A DNA stretch of 64,000 nucleotides from Synanceia verrucosa (taxonomy: Eukaryota; Chordata; Actinopteri; Perciformes; Synanceiidae). The notes under the pieces are model-generated. The model worked only from the letters and a program-made list of their open reading frames with translations. It was not told the origin of the DNA and searched no databases. The stretch's first letter is position 1. Every line of letters begins with the position of its first letter. The translations under genes were made by a program, and so were the position numbers. The stretch spans positions 630,007 through 694,006 of the forward strand of contig CM056567.1 of assembly GCA_029721515.1 (NCBI GenBank). Direction: 5' to 3'. Positions 20,054 through 29,596 of this stretch are shown here, in pieces.

Positions 20054-21231
20054 ATAGAAGAGCCTGTGCGCTGGGTTTGTGCAACTTTTTCAATTAAGGC
20101 TTTGAAACTAGTGCGCCATTCAATAAATTTGAGTGGGTCTCCTGTAAACATGAATGGCTCCGGTGCTGGAAGTCTAGTCATTACCAGGGACTCCTTTAAA
20201 GCTTGAACCAGCGAGGCTTCGTTCGAAGTTGGTGCTACTTTGCTTTCAGAGCCAGGCAGGCCTGAGAGATCTTGGGAAGCCTGAATGCATGGAATGTTGT
20301 CATGCTGTATCGGAAGCTGACTTGGAGGCAATGTGATTATTTCTCTTCTTGTTTCTCCTATTTCAGCATTTAATTTTGATTCCTCTTCAGCATACACCTT
20401 GTATTCAGCCTCCATGGCCTCAATATCCCTTTGATTTTCCATCATTTTTAACCTCTCTTGCTGGGCTAACACCTCTTTCCTTTGTGCGGATATTTCCTTT
20501 TCCCTGGTAACTTCAGCACGTTTTGATGCCAATCGCGCTGCCACCTCTGCCTTCTTTAGTGAAACATGGCTACCTTGCAGACTACCCCCTGAAGCTCTTG
20601 ACACTGTTGAGCCATAAATTGACCTGGCATCGTCTCTTTGGAGTAATTTCAAGAGTGTGTCTTTCACTGTCTCTGGATCAAACTCTTTATCTGCTTCTGC
20701 GTAGCGCCCTTTCAGGAGGGCAATTACTTCTGTTGTCACTGAAGTACAGCTATCCATTCTTCTCCTGATATCGGGAGATGGTGTGGTCAGTGTACGCAAG
20801 CTTTCATATTCTTGCTTTAGTACTGGCTCATACTTGCTTAAAGCTTGAATCATGTCACCTAATTCTGCTTTAGAGCATTCTTCTTTTAATTTGGTCCTGA
20901 TATACTGAACCTCAGCCTTGAAGTTGACATATGTAAACATAAACTTCTTTTCCTTCTTTGAACTCTCCTCCCTTATGTATTGAACCCCCTTTTCTGTGGG
21001 ATGCCTCTCTCTTTCTGATCGCCTCACTGCTTGTTCAGTTTGAGGTGCTGGCCCCTTGAGCCCTATTCTATGGATTTGAAGATCTATATTAATTTCAGCT
21101 ATGCGATCTACAATTTCCTGCTTTGACTCTTCATTCTCAGTTTCTAATCTTTCCTCTAACTCTGTCTTCTCCTTTTCCAGAGCTTCAAGCACTCCCTCTA
21201 GTACACAACTGTCTGGTGCACACTGCTCCAT
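20050..21231 (-). pseudogene. BEL/Pao gag N-terminal region, frame-broken from pol
   Basis: An open frame of about 393 codons from ATG at 21231 to TGA at 20050. It has a charged, coiled-coil-rich N-terminal part (many E, K, R) and ends with FTGDPLKFIEWRTSF, the start of the DUF1759-type gag domain. The rest of that domain is read in a different frame just downstream, so the two frames are one interrupted gag-pol. The shift falls near a run of five T at 20086-20090 (plus strand). BEL/Pao elements usually encode a single gag-pol frame, so a small deletion is the likeliest cause. A programmed shift is possible but nothing here proves it. Confidence 0.8.
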
Positions 21232-21748
21232 TTTGCTCAACTATTTTGATATCTTACAACTGTAATGTAAACTTCAGAACCATTACTGTAGAACTGTCAT
21301 ACAAATACACATTAGCAAGTGCAAAACAAGTCCAATATTTCTGTTCAATTTACAAACTGTCAAAACGCAACAGTCTTTTTTGTTTCCTTTTCCAGTAACT
21401 TAAAGAACAAAAATATTAGTTCAATCAACTCAAATCAAAACGCAAAACATACAGTCTGACCTGTTATCTTTTGCTTTAGTATTTGTCAGCTGAATTGTCC
21501 ATGTGTAGCGCTATTGCCGCCATGTGGCCTCTTGCAGTAACTGCAGCACCGTCTTCTTCCTGCTCTTTGCCTCTCTTCCGTGCGGGTCTTAAATTCGCCG
21601 TGTCGCGCTGGATAGATGCCAACGCGAATAGGCAGGTCCTCACGCTGTTCACCATGCGTTTCCTTCTTCCATCTACCGAATCCTGCACTCCGTGTACCTG
21701 GCTCTCTGCATGAACGTATTCTTTACTCGTGGTGCAGACGTTTTTCAC

Positions 21749-22328
21749 TGTAGCTGCTCCCAAAGCTTTTCTTCTGGTCAGAATTAAACCACGCATCAAC
21801 TGATGTTTGACGAGACTTTATTGTCTTTCTTTCGCACGCCCGCATACCTCTCCAAACACCGTGAAAAACTGAAATGAAATAAATGTTACATATTTTATCC
21901 AATGTACATATCTGTCACAGCCGTAAGTGTCCACGTGGTCTTCATTAAACTTAAATTGTACATATGAAATGAATTAAAAAAAAAAAAATGCACAAACAAA
22001 AACACATTTTCCTACCGTGTGCGCCTTCTGACCAGAAAATAAGGAGCTGCTAAGGCTTTACTGTTAAGATGTTGCACACATCTTGCTCCATGAGCACCGT
22101 AGCTCCGAAAGACAGAACGCACATTTTCCCACCATTCACTGCGTTAATCACATGACTACATCATTCTATTCAAAGCAGCTCACTTATGTTACTGGTAGGG
22201 GTCATTATTACCACACTCAAAACTGCAATTTACATTTTCAGGCCATTATGAGAAATATGTTTACACAAAAATATAAATGCAACAAAGAAATTTGTTGTGA
22301 AAAGGCACACCTTGCAGCGACAGCTACA
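21749..22328 (-). repeat. 5' LTR of BEL/Pao element
   Basis: Upstream LTR relative to element transcription, nearly identical to the 14515-15092 copy. Its outer end lies only about 150 bases from the CpG-rich segment upstream of mindy1. Confidence 0.95.
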
Positions 22329-22429
22329 AAATGACTGCTTAAGAAAAGTAGATTTTAAATATGCACTGCCGGGCTGTCATATTCAGGCCGAACTCATCAG
22401 CGTCACCTGATTACTTGTGTGTTTGGTTC

Positions 22430-22870
22430 TATAGCAGAGGGCTGGTTAACGGCTGTCAGGTTGTTTCCGGATGTGACGTTGTTAATGTTTTGTTTCTTCC
22501 GTAGTGGGCGTGGCCTCTTATGTGCCTGGTGGAGAGGGATGTAAACAGCTAGCATGTCCGCTCAACACCCAGCCACAGCGCAGATTATACAGACCCACAC
22601 CCGGTGGCTGTAAGCAGCCTCTCTTTTAACCGACTGTTTGTTCTGGTCTGAAAGGGGAGGTCAGTGTCGATTATCGTCGCGGAGTTTTCGTGGACATGCT
22701 TTGTGAGAACAACCACTAACTTGGCTAAGTTAGCTCGGAGCTGCTAGCGCTACGTTAGCTAGCCCAGGGAGTTGAAAGCTGCTTTTAACGGAAGCAGCCT
22801 GCAGGTTTCTGCCGATGTGGATGCTGTGCTGAAGCAGAAAGTACAGCCAGTTACAACATGGAGTTATCAC
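22430..22870 (+). promoter_or_regulatory. probable mindy1 promoter, CpG-rich
   Basis: The sequence becomes noticeably richer in CG than its flanks. It contains an ETS/CRE-like CCGGATGTGACG (about 22467-22478) and a GC-box/KLF-like GTGGGCGTGGC (about 22503-22513). A likely 3' splice site (TCTCTCTTCAG, ending about 23390) then introduces sequence leading to the mindy1 ATG at 23784, so the gene probably has a 5' untranslated exon here. Composition and motifs only; the start site is not fixed. Confidence 0.5.
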
Positions 22871-23029
22871 CGAGAAACATCTGCAGTCAGAGGGACTCTC
22901 ATGGTTTGTTATCGGACTGAGGGGAAACTTGGGCGCTGGATTAGCTGACTAATGACCGTCCTCAGTCACTGCTGTCCGGTGATGTGACTGAGTGTGTTTA
23001 AGTGCTCTATACTGACAAATACAAGGTAC

Positions 23030-23390
23030 TTGAGCGTTTTACGTAACTTTGTATTTCTCCTCCGCTACACGTCTGATGCAATAGTAAAGCACTGACAGAA
23101 ACATTTCCTACTGCTGCTACTACTACTAATAGTACAACTACTACTACTGTAGATACTGCTGAATATGACTACTGCTACTAGTTCTACGCCTACCACTATT
23201 ACATCAGATGTGGTAGTAAACCAGTGACACTGCAGTACTGTGTAGATGATAACACATACTTCAGACATACCTTCACTTGGGTTTGAATGCAGTACTTTTC
23301 AGTGTTATATATTATGTAGTATTTTGCCAGTGTTGTATTAGTACTTTTACTGCAGTAAATGACCTGGATACTTCTTTGTCTCTCTTCAGG
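23030..23390. repeat. decayed dispersed repeat with TAC/TAG triplets
   Basis: AT-rich sequence between the mindy1 CpG-rich segment and the exon carrying its ATG, with an imperfect CTGCTACTACTAC-type triplet tract at about 23108-23185. It resembles old interspersed fish repeats, but I cannot name the family. Confidence 0.35.
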
Positions 23391-23783
23391 TGTGACAGAA
23401 AGTCTGTTGCCACTCCACTGCTGACAGCAGTGCCTTTAAACCTGACGGGAAGTGACGTCATCACCCCGCCCACTACTTCCTGTCAGCGTGAGAAGAAGTT
23501 TATTCTTCATAAATATTTATTTAGTGACGACAGCCTTCACCTCTTCCACAAACTGAGGGTCATGTTCAGTGTCGGATAGAAGGGTGCGCTCGTTTTGTTC
23601 CTCCATCGAGGTTCCCTGCCGGCCATGTTGGCGCCTCCGTCTGACACCAACTTTCTGAAGTCTGAGACCCGATGAAAGCTGAGGCTGTTCTACTCATGAA
23701 GGCTTCGGTGTCTTGATTTGTTTTTTTTTCTATGCTTGTTATCTGTGTTTATAAGGAGTTTGTATTTCGTTCGATAGCCGATC

Positions 23784-26700
23784 ATGGCAGAGTCCAGCTC
23801 GGCGCCAGGAGCAGATCTGCCGATGGAAATGCCTGCAGAGAGCATCTCCAAAGAACTGACTGTGACCATGGTGCTGGACATGAAGGACGAGTTGCCAAGC
23901 AACAATGCTGCCAAAGTCCTGGAAGAGCAAGAGGAGGCCACGCCCACACCACCGGATACACCATCTTCTGAAAATGAGACGATCCCCGCCGTCACCACAG
24001 ATGAAGAATCTCTGTCGTTCCTACTGAGAGGCATCAAGACCGACAGAGGAGGGGAGCCAGGTGAGAGTCTAGGTCCAGGTCCGGGGTCAACCGTCTGGAG
24101 CTGCAGCTAACGATTATTTCTTTTATCGATCAGCTGATCAGTGTTTTTGTCCTCAGGATTTACTCATGTCAGTTTTCAGGTGATAAAGCACTCCAATTCC
24201 CATCATTCTTTGAGTGATGTAAACAGGGAGTACGGTGCAGTACAGTGTTTGTTTAGATTAAAGCTGCATCAGTTGTTTGGTTTGTAACAGATCAGAAAAT
24301 GGTGAAAAATGTCAAATAAGATATTCAGTTTTGTGTCACAGAGGAGGAAAGAAACCAGGAAATATTTTACAGGTCTAGACCTGGACCTGGAGGAGAGCTC
24401 CTCTGTGGCGACGGCGGGCGGCTCAGATGACCAGAGGGAGTCCTCAGACTCAGCGTCCTTTTCCATCCCCAGCCTGGAGCTCTCAGACGGGACTGCAGGA
24501 GCAGGAAACTCTCTAGATGTGGAGGACGGCCTGTCCTCATCCTATGCGGCTCTGGGAGTGGAGGGAGGCTCTCTGTCTGTCGAGGCCCCCGGCCTGAAGG
24601 ACGAGGAGACGCTGGAAGCTGCTGGTGAGACATCCTCTTAACCAAACTCCTGCTGAAAAAGAGCTTGTTTAAGATGAAGCTGTTGTCTGGACTGACTGGC
24701 ACTCTGATAAAGAACAGATACAAACATTTTTCTGAAAATAGATCAATATAAATTAATTCAAGCACACTGTGGATCTGGGGCTAATACTGCTGCTGCTACT
24801 TCTACTACTACTACTAGTAATACTACTATTACTACTGCTGGTAGTAGTAGTAATAGTAGTATTACTGACTGTAACGTTGCATTCAGCCGACCTGCTGATG
24901 GTGTGATGTGTTTCTTCTTTTCATTAAAGTCATTATTTAAGAATAAGACATGCTTATTTTGGGTGGAAGATGATGAGAAAATGGTTTTGATGTGGTCATG
25001 ATGAACACCAGGAATAAATTTATTACTTCGATGTTAAATTTACTCTGGATGTTCGTGATATTTCTGAAATTTTAACGATACGATGTCAAAATTTGTTAAA
25101 TATTCTATTCCAGTATTTACTGATGGAACAGTTTCAGTGCAGGTCCTTTGCAGTATTTTCTAGTACTACAGTCAAGGATATGAAGGTGTCCCTCTGTCCA
25201 CAGGGGGCGCTCCTGCTCCTGCTGCCTCCTCCTCCACAGTTCCTCCTGGTCCGGAGGCTGGGCCGTCCATGCCGGCGTATTACCTGGTGAAGTGGATCAC
25301 CTGGAAGGAGAAGAAGACTCCCATCATCACCCAGAGTGAGAACGGACCCTGCCCCCTGCTGGCCATCATGAACACTCTGTTCCTGCGCTGGAAGGTAAAA
25401 CTCCCTCATAAAGTTTGTAATAACAGGGTCATGATGTCACTTTGACTTTAGAGGTCTATGAAGTATTAAGTTGAGTTCATTGTTATATTAATCGGGTAAT
25501 TTGGAATAATCATTAATTTTGTCAATTGAGAGTCGTCTGATGGAAAAAATAATTGTTAGGTGCAGCTCTTCACTAAAGGAACCAAAATGAGACGGTAAGG
25601 AAGTAAGACTTTTACTGTGAAGGGCTGTTTAGACTGATAAGGAGCTTTACTTTGAAATTACCTGGCATCTCAGGAGATGTTACAGAGTAATCCAACAGTA
25701 ATATAACTAGTAATGTAACTAATTACTTTCAGCAGTTAGTGATTAAGTAAAATAAGGCATTACTTTTTAAAAAGAGTTATTTTACTTTTACTTACTTTTT
25801 GGAGTAACCACCATAACACTGATAATAATAGTTTATTCAGCTCCAGGCCTCAAACATTTATGATTTTCAATAAGTTAAATCACTGATTTTATTTTAAAGT
25901 TTGTTCCCAACCATTCATTTTGGTGTTTGGCCTTCTGATCATAGGCAATCTGCATAACGTGGTCTTTTTTAAAAATATTATGTTATCAGTCTTTTGCCAT
26001 TGTTGCTAATCTGACTGCATGTACATGTGAGTATTTATACATTAATGAAGTATAAGTAGTAGTTTGAGGTTTTTGTGTACTGATATGCTGACAGTACTTA
26101 ACTCTCAGTGTGTTTTCAGGCTGAACTTCCTGCTCAGACTGAAGTGGTCACTGCTGAGGACCTGATGTCTCACCTGGGTGACACACACACACACACACAC
26201 ACACCTCAGCTTTCACCTCCTTAAAGAGACACACTTTATTCTGGTCATAGTAGTAAAACTGCTGACTCACTCTTTAACATAACTGCAACTACTGATTTAA
26301 CGCTGCTGACTCATTCTTTAGAATAACCTAAACCACCGATTTAAAGCTGCTGACTCATCCTTTAGAATAACCTAAACTGCTGAAGTGAAGCTGCTGACTC
26401 ATCCTTTAGAATAACCTAAACTGCTGAAGTGAAGCTGCTGACTCATCCTTTAGAATAACCTAAACTGCTGAAGTGAAGCTGCTGACTCATTCTTTAGAAT
26501 AACCTAAACCACCGATTTAAAGCTGCTGACTCATCCTTTAGAATAACCTAAACTGCTGAAGTGAAGCTGCTGACTCATCCTTTAGAATAACCTAAACTGC
26601 TGAAGTGAAGCTGCTGACTCATCCTTTAGAATAACCTAAACTGCTGAAGTGAAGCTGCTGACTCATCCTTTAGAATAACCTAAACTGCTGAAGTGAAGCT

Positions 26701-28583
26701 GCTGACTCATCCTTTAGAATAACCTAAACTGCTGAAGTGAAGCTGCTGACTCATCCTTTAGAATAACCTAAACTGCTGAAGTGAAGCTGCTGACTCATCC
26801 TTTAGAATAACCTAAACTGCTGAAGTGAAGCTGCTGACTCATCCTTTAGAATAACCTAAACTGCTGAAGTGAAGCTGCTGACTCTGATCAGCTGGTGTGT
26901 GTTTCTTCGCAGGAGAGTGTGTGCTGTCTGTTACGCCCAGAGAGAAGGCTGATGGGATGGAGCTCAACTTTCAACAGGTAAACACACACACCTTTCCAGG
27001 AAACCAGGAAACTGTCAAAATAAAGTTCAGGCGGTCAGCCTGTGTTTTGTGTGTCAGAACATGAGCGACGCCATGGCTGTGCTGCCGAAGCTGTCCACAG
27101 GGCTGGACGTTAACGTGCGTTTCACCGGAGTGACGGACTTTGAGTACACACCTGAGTGCATCGTGTTCGACCTGCTGGACATCCCGCTGTACCACGGCTG
27201 GCTGGTCGACCCACAGGTAACAGCGGGTGGTCGATCTCCCAAACACCTGGGATGACATGTCACAAGGCTGCCATTATTCAGGAATGAGTTGTTGTCAACA
27301 AGGAAAACCTAACATGTTGTCCAGAAGAATGAAAATTCTCCAAAGTGAGAACAACAGCAGCGTGTGATTATTATGTGTTATGCTTTGACTTCAATGTGGT
27401 CATGATTATAATAAAATTAAACTGCTGACTCAGGAGGAAAGTCCAGGAAATAGCAGCAGTGATGAAGAAGAAATGCTGTGCTTTGTCTTTATCCGTGGTA
27501 ACTGTGTTTATGCTGACGGCTCTAATTAAAACTGTTTGGCTCGTTAACGTGTTCAGAGTCCAGAGATGGCCGCCTCTGTTGGGAAGCTGAGCTACAACCA
27601 GCTGGTGGAGAAAATCATCGACTACAAACACTCAGCAGAAAGCAGCCGAGTCAGCGAAGGTGACGCACTAAGACAGAAACATATAATAACCAATAACCAT
27701 GACGACGAGCGCGCAGACAGGACGGTGACTGTGGTCGTTTCCCTGCAGGTCTGGTAGCAGAGCAGTTCCTGGAGTCGACGGCGACTCAGCTGTCGTATCA
27801 CGGCCTCTGTGAACTGAACACGACGGCGACGGAGGGAGAAATATCTGTGTTCTTCAGGAACAACCACTTCAGTACCATGATCAAACACAAGGTGGCGCCA
27901 CGCTCCGAACAACACACCTGTTCACCTGTTCCTGTTGTTAATAAAGTTTTGCTCCTCAGGAGCACCTGTACCTGTTGGTGACGGACCAGGGCTTCCTCCA
28001 GGAGGAGGGTCTGGTCTGGGAGTCTCTTCATAACGTCGAAGGAGACGGAAACTTCTGTGACTCCGACTTCAGGCTGTGTCATCCTCCTCAGAGAGCTCCG
28101 CCCACCACCAACCTGCCTCCCAGTGCCCAGGAGCAGCAGAGACAGATAGACCAGGTGAGACAGGAAGACCAGGTGAGACAGATAGACCAGGTGAGACAGG
28201 AAGACCAGGTGAGACAGATAGACCAGGTGAGACACTGATCAGTGACTTCTGTTCTCTGGTGTCAGGACTACCTGGTGGCCGTGTCCCTGCAGCAGCAGCA
28301 GGGTGGGGCCCCGGGGCCCCTCAGTGACCTGGAGTTGGCCCGGCAGCTCCAGGAGGAGGAATACCAACAACAACAACAACAACAGCAGCAGCAGCTAGGA
28401 TCACTGCAGGCAGCACAGCAGGTACAACTGCACAGGAACAGTACTAGGAAGTACTGATAGTAGCCTGGAGGTATTTGTGGCACTGATGCTGTGGTGATGT
28501 CATCATGTTTCCAGGTCAGAGGTCAAGGGTCACAGCAGGGAGCCAGGAGGAGAGAGAAGGACTCCGACTGTGTCCTTCTGTAG
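23784..28583 (+). CDS. mindy1: MINDY-1 (FAM63A) lysine-48 deubiquitinase
   Basis: Eleven exons join in phase: 23784-24060, 24373-24624, 25204-25394, 26120-26177, 26913-26977, 27058-27216, 27557-27659, 27749-27891, 27960-28154, 28266-28421 and 28515-28583, giving about 555 aa. MINDY enzymes are cysteine proteases that trim K48-linked polyubiquitin from the distal end. The catalytic core has Q220 and C226 in TQSENGPCPLLAI and H408 in RNNHFSTM, matching the family's catalytic Cys and His. A MIU ubiquitin-binding helix (LSDLELARQLQEEEY, about 500-514) follows, then ten glutamines. The last four residues are CVLL, a CaaX-type prenylation signal. The N-terminal 200 residues are acidic, Ser-rich and poorly conserved. 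Human MINDY1 is 469 aa, so this N-terminus is longer. It is divergent to bnipl and convergent with pi4kb. Confidence 0.96.
24101..24372 (+). repeat. dispersed teleost repeat in mindy1 intron 1
   Basis: The stretch begins GAGCTGCAGCTAACGATTAT and includes CAGAAAATGGTGAAAAATGTC and GTCACAGAGGAGGAAAGAAA. I recognise this as a very common interspersed repeat of fish introns. Related pieces occur at about 25480-25566 (opposite orientation) and 28806-28870. The 3' splice site of mindy1 exon 2 lies at its end. Family assignment is from memory. Confidence 0.6.
25349..25364 (-). promoter_or_regulatory. CTCF-like motif inside mindy1 exon 3
   Basis: CTGCCCCCTGCTGGCC matches the CTCF core on the minus strand. 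It overlaps the codons for the catalytic cysteine region (CPLLA), so the match may be a by-product of coding sequence. Confidence 0.3.
25400..26100. other. mindy1 intron 3, old repeats
   Basis: Ordinary AT-rich intron. A reverse copy of the GCTGCAACGATTA-type dispersed repeat lies at about 25480-25566. No additional exon is needed, because exons 3 and 4 join in phase. Confidence 0.5.
26259..26884. repeat. 44-bp minisatellite in mindy1 intron 4
   Basis: About fourteen units start GCTGCTGACTCATCCTTTAG and continue AATAACCTAAACTGCTGAAG. They make up most of the intron between exon 4 (donor 26178) and exon 5 (acceptor 26912). The last unit ends about 28 bases before exon 5. Confidence 0.95.
28155..28230 (+). 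repeat. 18-bp tandem repeat duplicating a splice donor
   Basis: Units GTGAGACAGGAAGACCAG and GTGAGACAGATAGACCAG alternate, placing five CAG|GTGAGA donors at 28155, 28173, 28191, 28209 and 28227. All are in frame with mindy1 exon 9; each step would add six residues (VRQEDQ or VRQIDQ). Confidence 0.93.
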
Positions 28584-28763
28584 ACCTCCACCTTCATCAT
28601 CTTCATCCACCACACAGCAGGGAAGAGGTCACGCACACCCACGTGCACACCCACGTGCACACGCTCAGCTTGAAGCCAAACCCCAGTGCTTTGTTGCAGG
28701 TTTAGGAAAGTCTGTAAAAATGTAAGAAATGACAGAGGAATGAAGGTCTGTTTATTACGGGTC

Positions 28764-28769
28764 AATAAA
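28764..28769 (+). terminator. candidate poly(A) signal of mindy1
   Basis: AATAAA lies about 180 bases past the mindy1 stop codon, within an AT-rich stretch. It would give a short 3' UTR that includes two CACGTG palindromes at about 28640-28660. Confidence 0.5.
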
Positions 28770-28799
28770 TAATTCACTCATGATTAATTATCAATTATT

Positions 28800-29385
28800 T
28801 ACCACTGATAGAGCTGCAACTGTTTTGATAATTAATTGAATTATTTTGATCAATCAGCAAGAAAAATAGTCAAAATAACAGCATGTTTCTTCTTAAAATC
28901 ATTAATAAGAAAGACGTTGTGGTTTAAAATGATAAAATATATCTGAAAAAAAAACAATTAAAACTACAAATTAAATGTCATGCTGGTGAATTATAAGACA
29001 TTATCATCATCATTATTGTTACTATTGTTTTTCATGTCTTATAACTGACCTTTAAAGGAATATTTATTGACCGTTAATAAAGCATAAAGTTTCATATCTT
29101 TGAACAATGAACAGTATTTTTTGTAAAATCTCTTTTCTGATGGGACCAGTTTCACCAGACCAGGGGCCTCATGTATCATTAGGTGTGTGGCGTTCATACT
29201 GAGAGCTGCTGTACACTGTCAAAAATCCAGATTTATCAAACTGTGCCAACGCCTGAATCCACACCGCTTCTCTTGATTCATCCTGATCAGTGTGGAGTTG
29301 AGCGTCATGGATTCCTCCCTCACCACACCCATAAATACATATGCAAATTCATTTAAATCATTATGACATTAAGTCATAGTTTATA
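28800..29385. other. intergenic with dispersed repeats
   Basis: Contains a fragment of the GAGCTGCAAC...ATTAATTGA repeat (28806-28870) and, at about 29155-29345, a piece starting GGGGCCTCATGTATCATTAG that looks like another interspersed fish repeat. No gene is seen. Confidence 0.4.
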
Positions 29386-29387
29386 CA

Positions 29388-29596
29388 TATACACGCGCAT
29401 ATACGTATATACACGTATATACGTATATATATATATATATATACGCACATACACATACTGTATGTGCGTATATATATATATATATACGCACATACAGTAT
29501 GTGTATATACACACACTGTGTGTGTATATACACACGTGTGTATATACACATACTGTGTGTGAATATACACACACAGTATGTGCGTATATAAAAATA
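29388..29596. repeat. palindromic TATACGCACATA repeat, left half
   Basis: Alternating purine-pyrimidine sequence rich in self-complementary blocks such as CACATACTGTATGTG, CACACACTGTGTGTG and CACACGTGTG. The Tc1-like element at 29597 separates it from the matching sequence at 31202 onward. Confidence 0.9.

Larger units (their letters stand above)
14515..22328 (-). mobile_element. full-length BEL/Pao LTR retrotransposon
   Basis: Two LTRs of about 580 bp (14515-15092 and 21749-22328) have perfect TGTAGCTG...CAGCTACA ends. The whole is flanked by the 5-bp duplication AAATG (14510-14514 and 22329-22333). The LTRs differ at about three base positions plus a poly(A) length change, so insertion looks recent. 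Internal domains, read on the minus strand, run gag, zinc knuckles, protease, reverse transcriptase, RNase H, integrase; this order and the sequence motifs are those of BEL/Pao. It sits between bnipl and the mindy1 5' region, antisense to mindy1. I could not identify a convincing tRNA primer-binding site. Confidence 0.96.
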
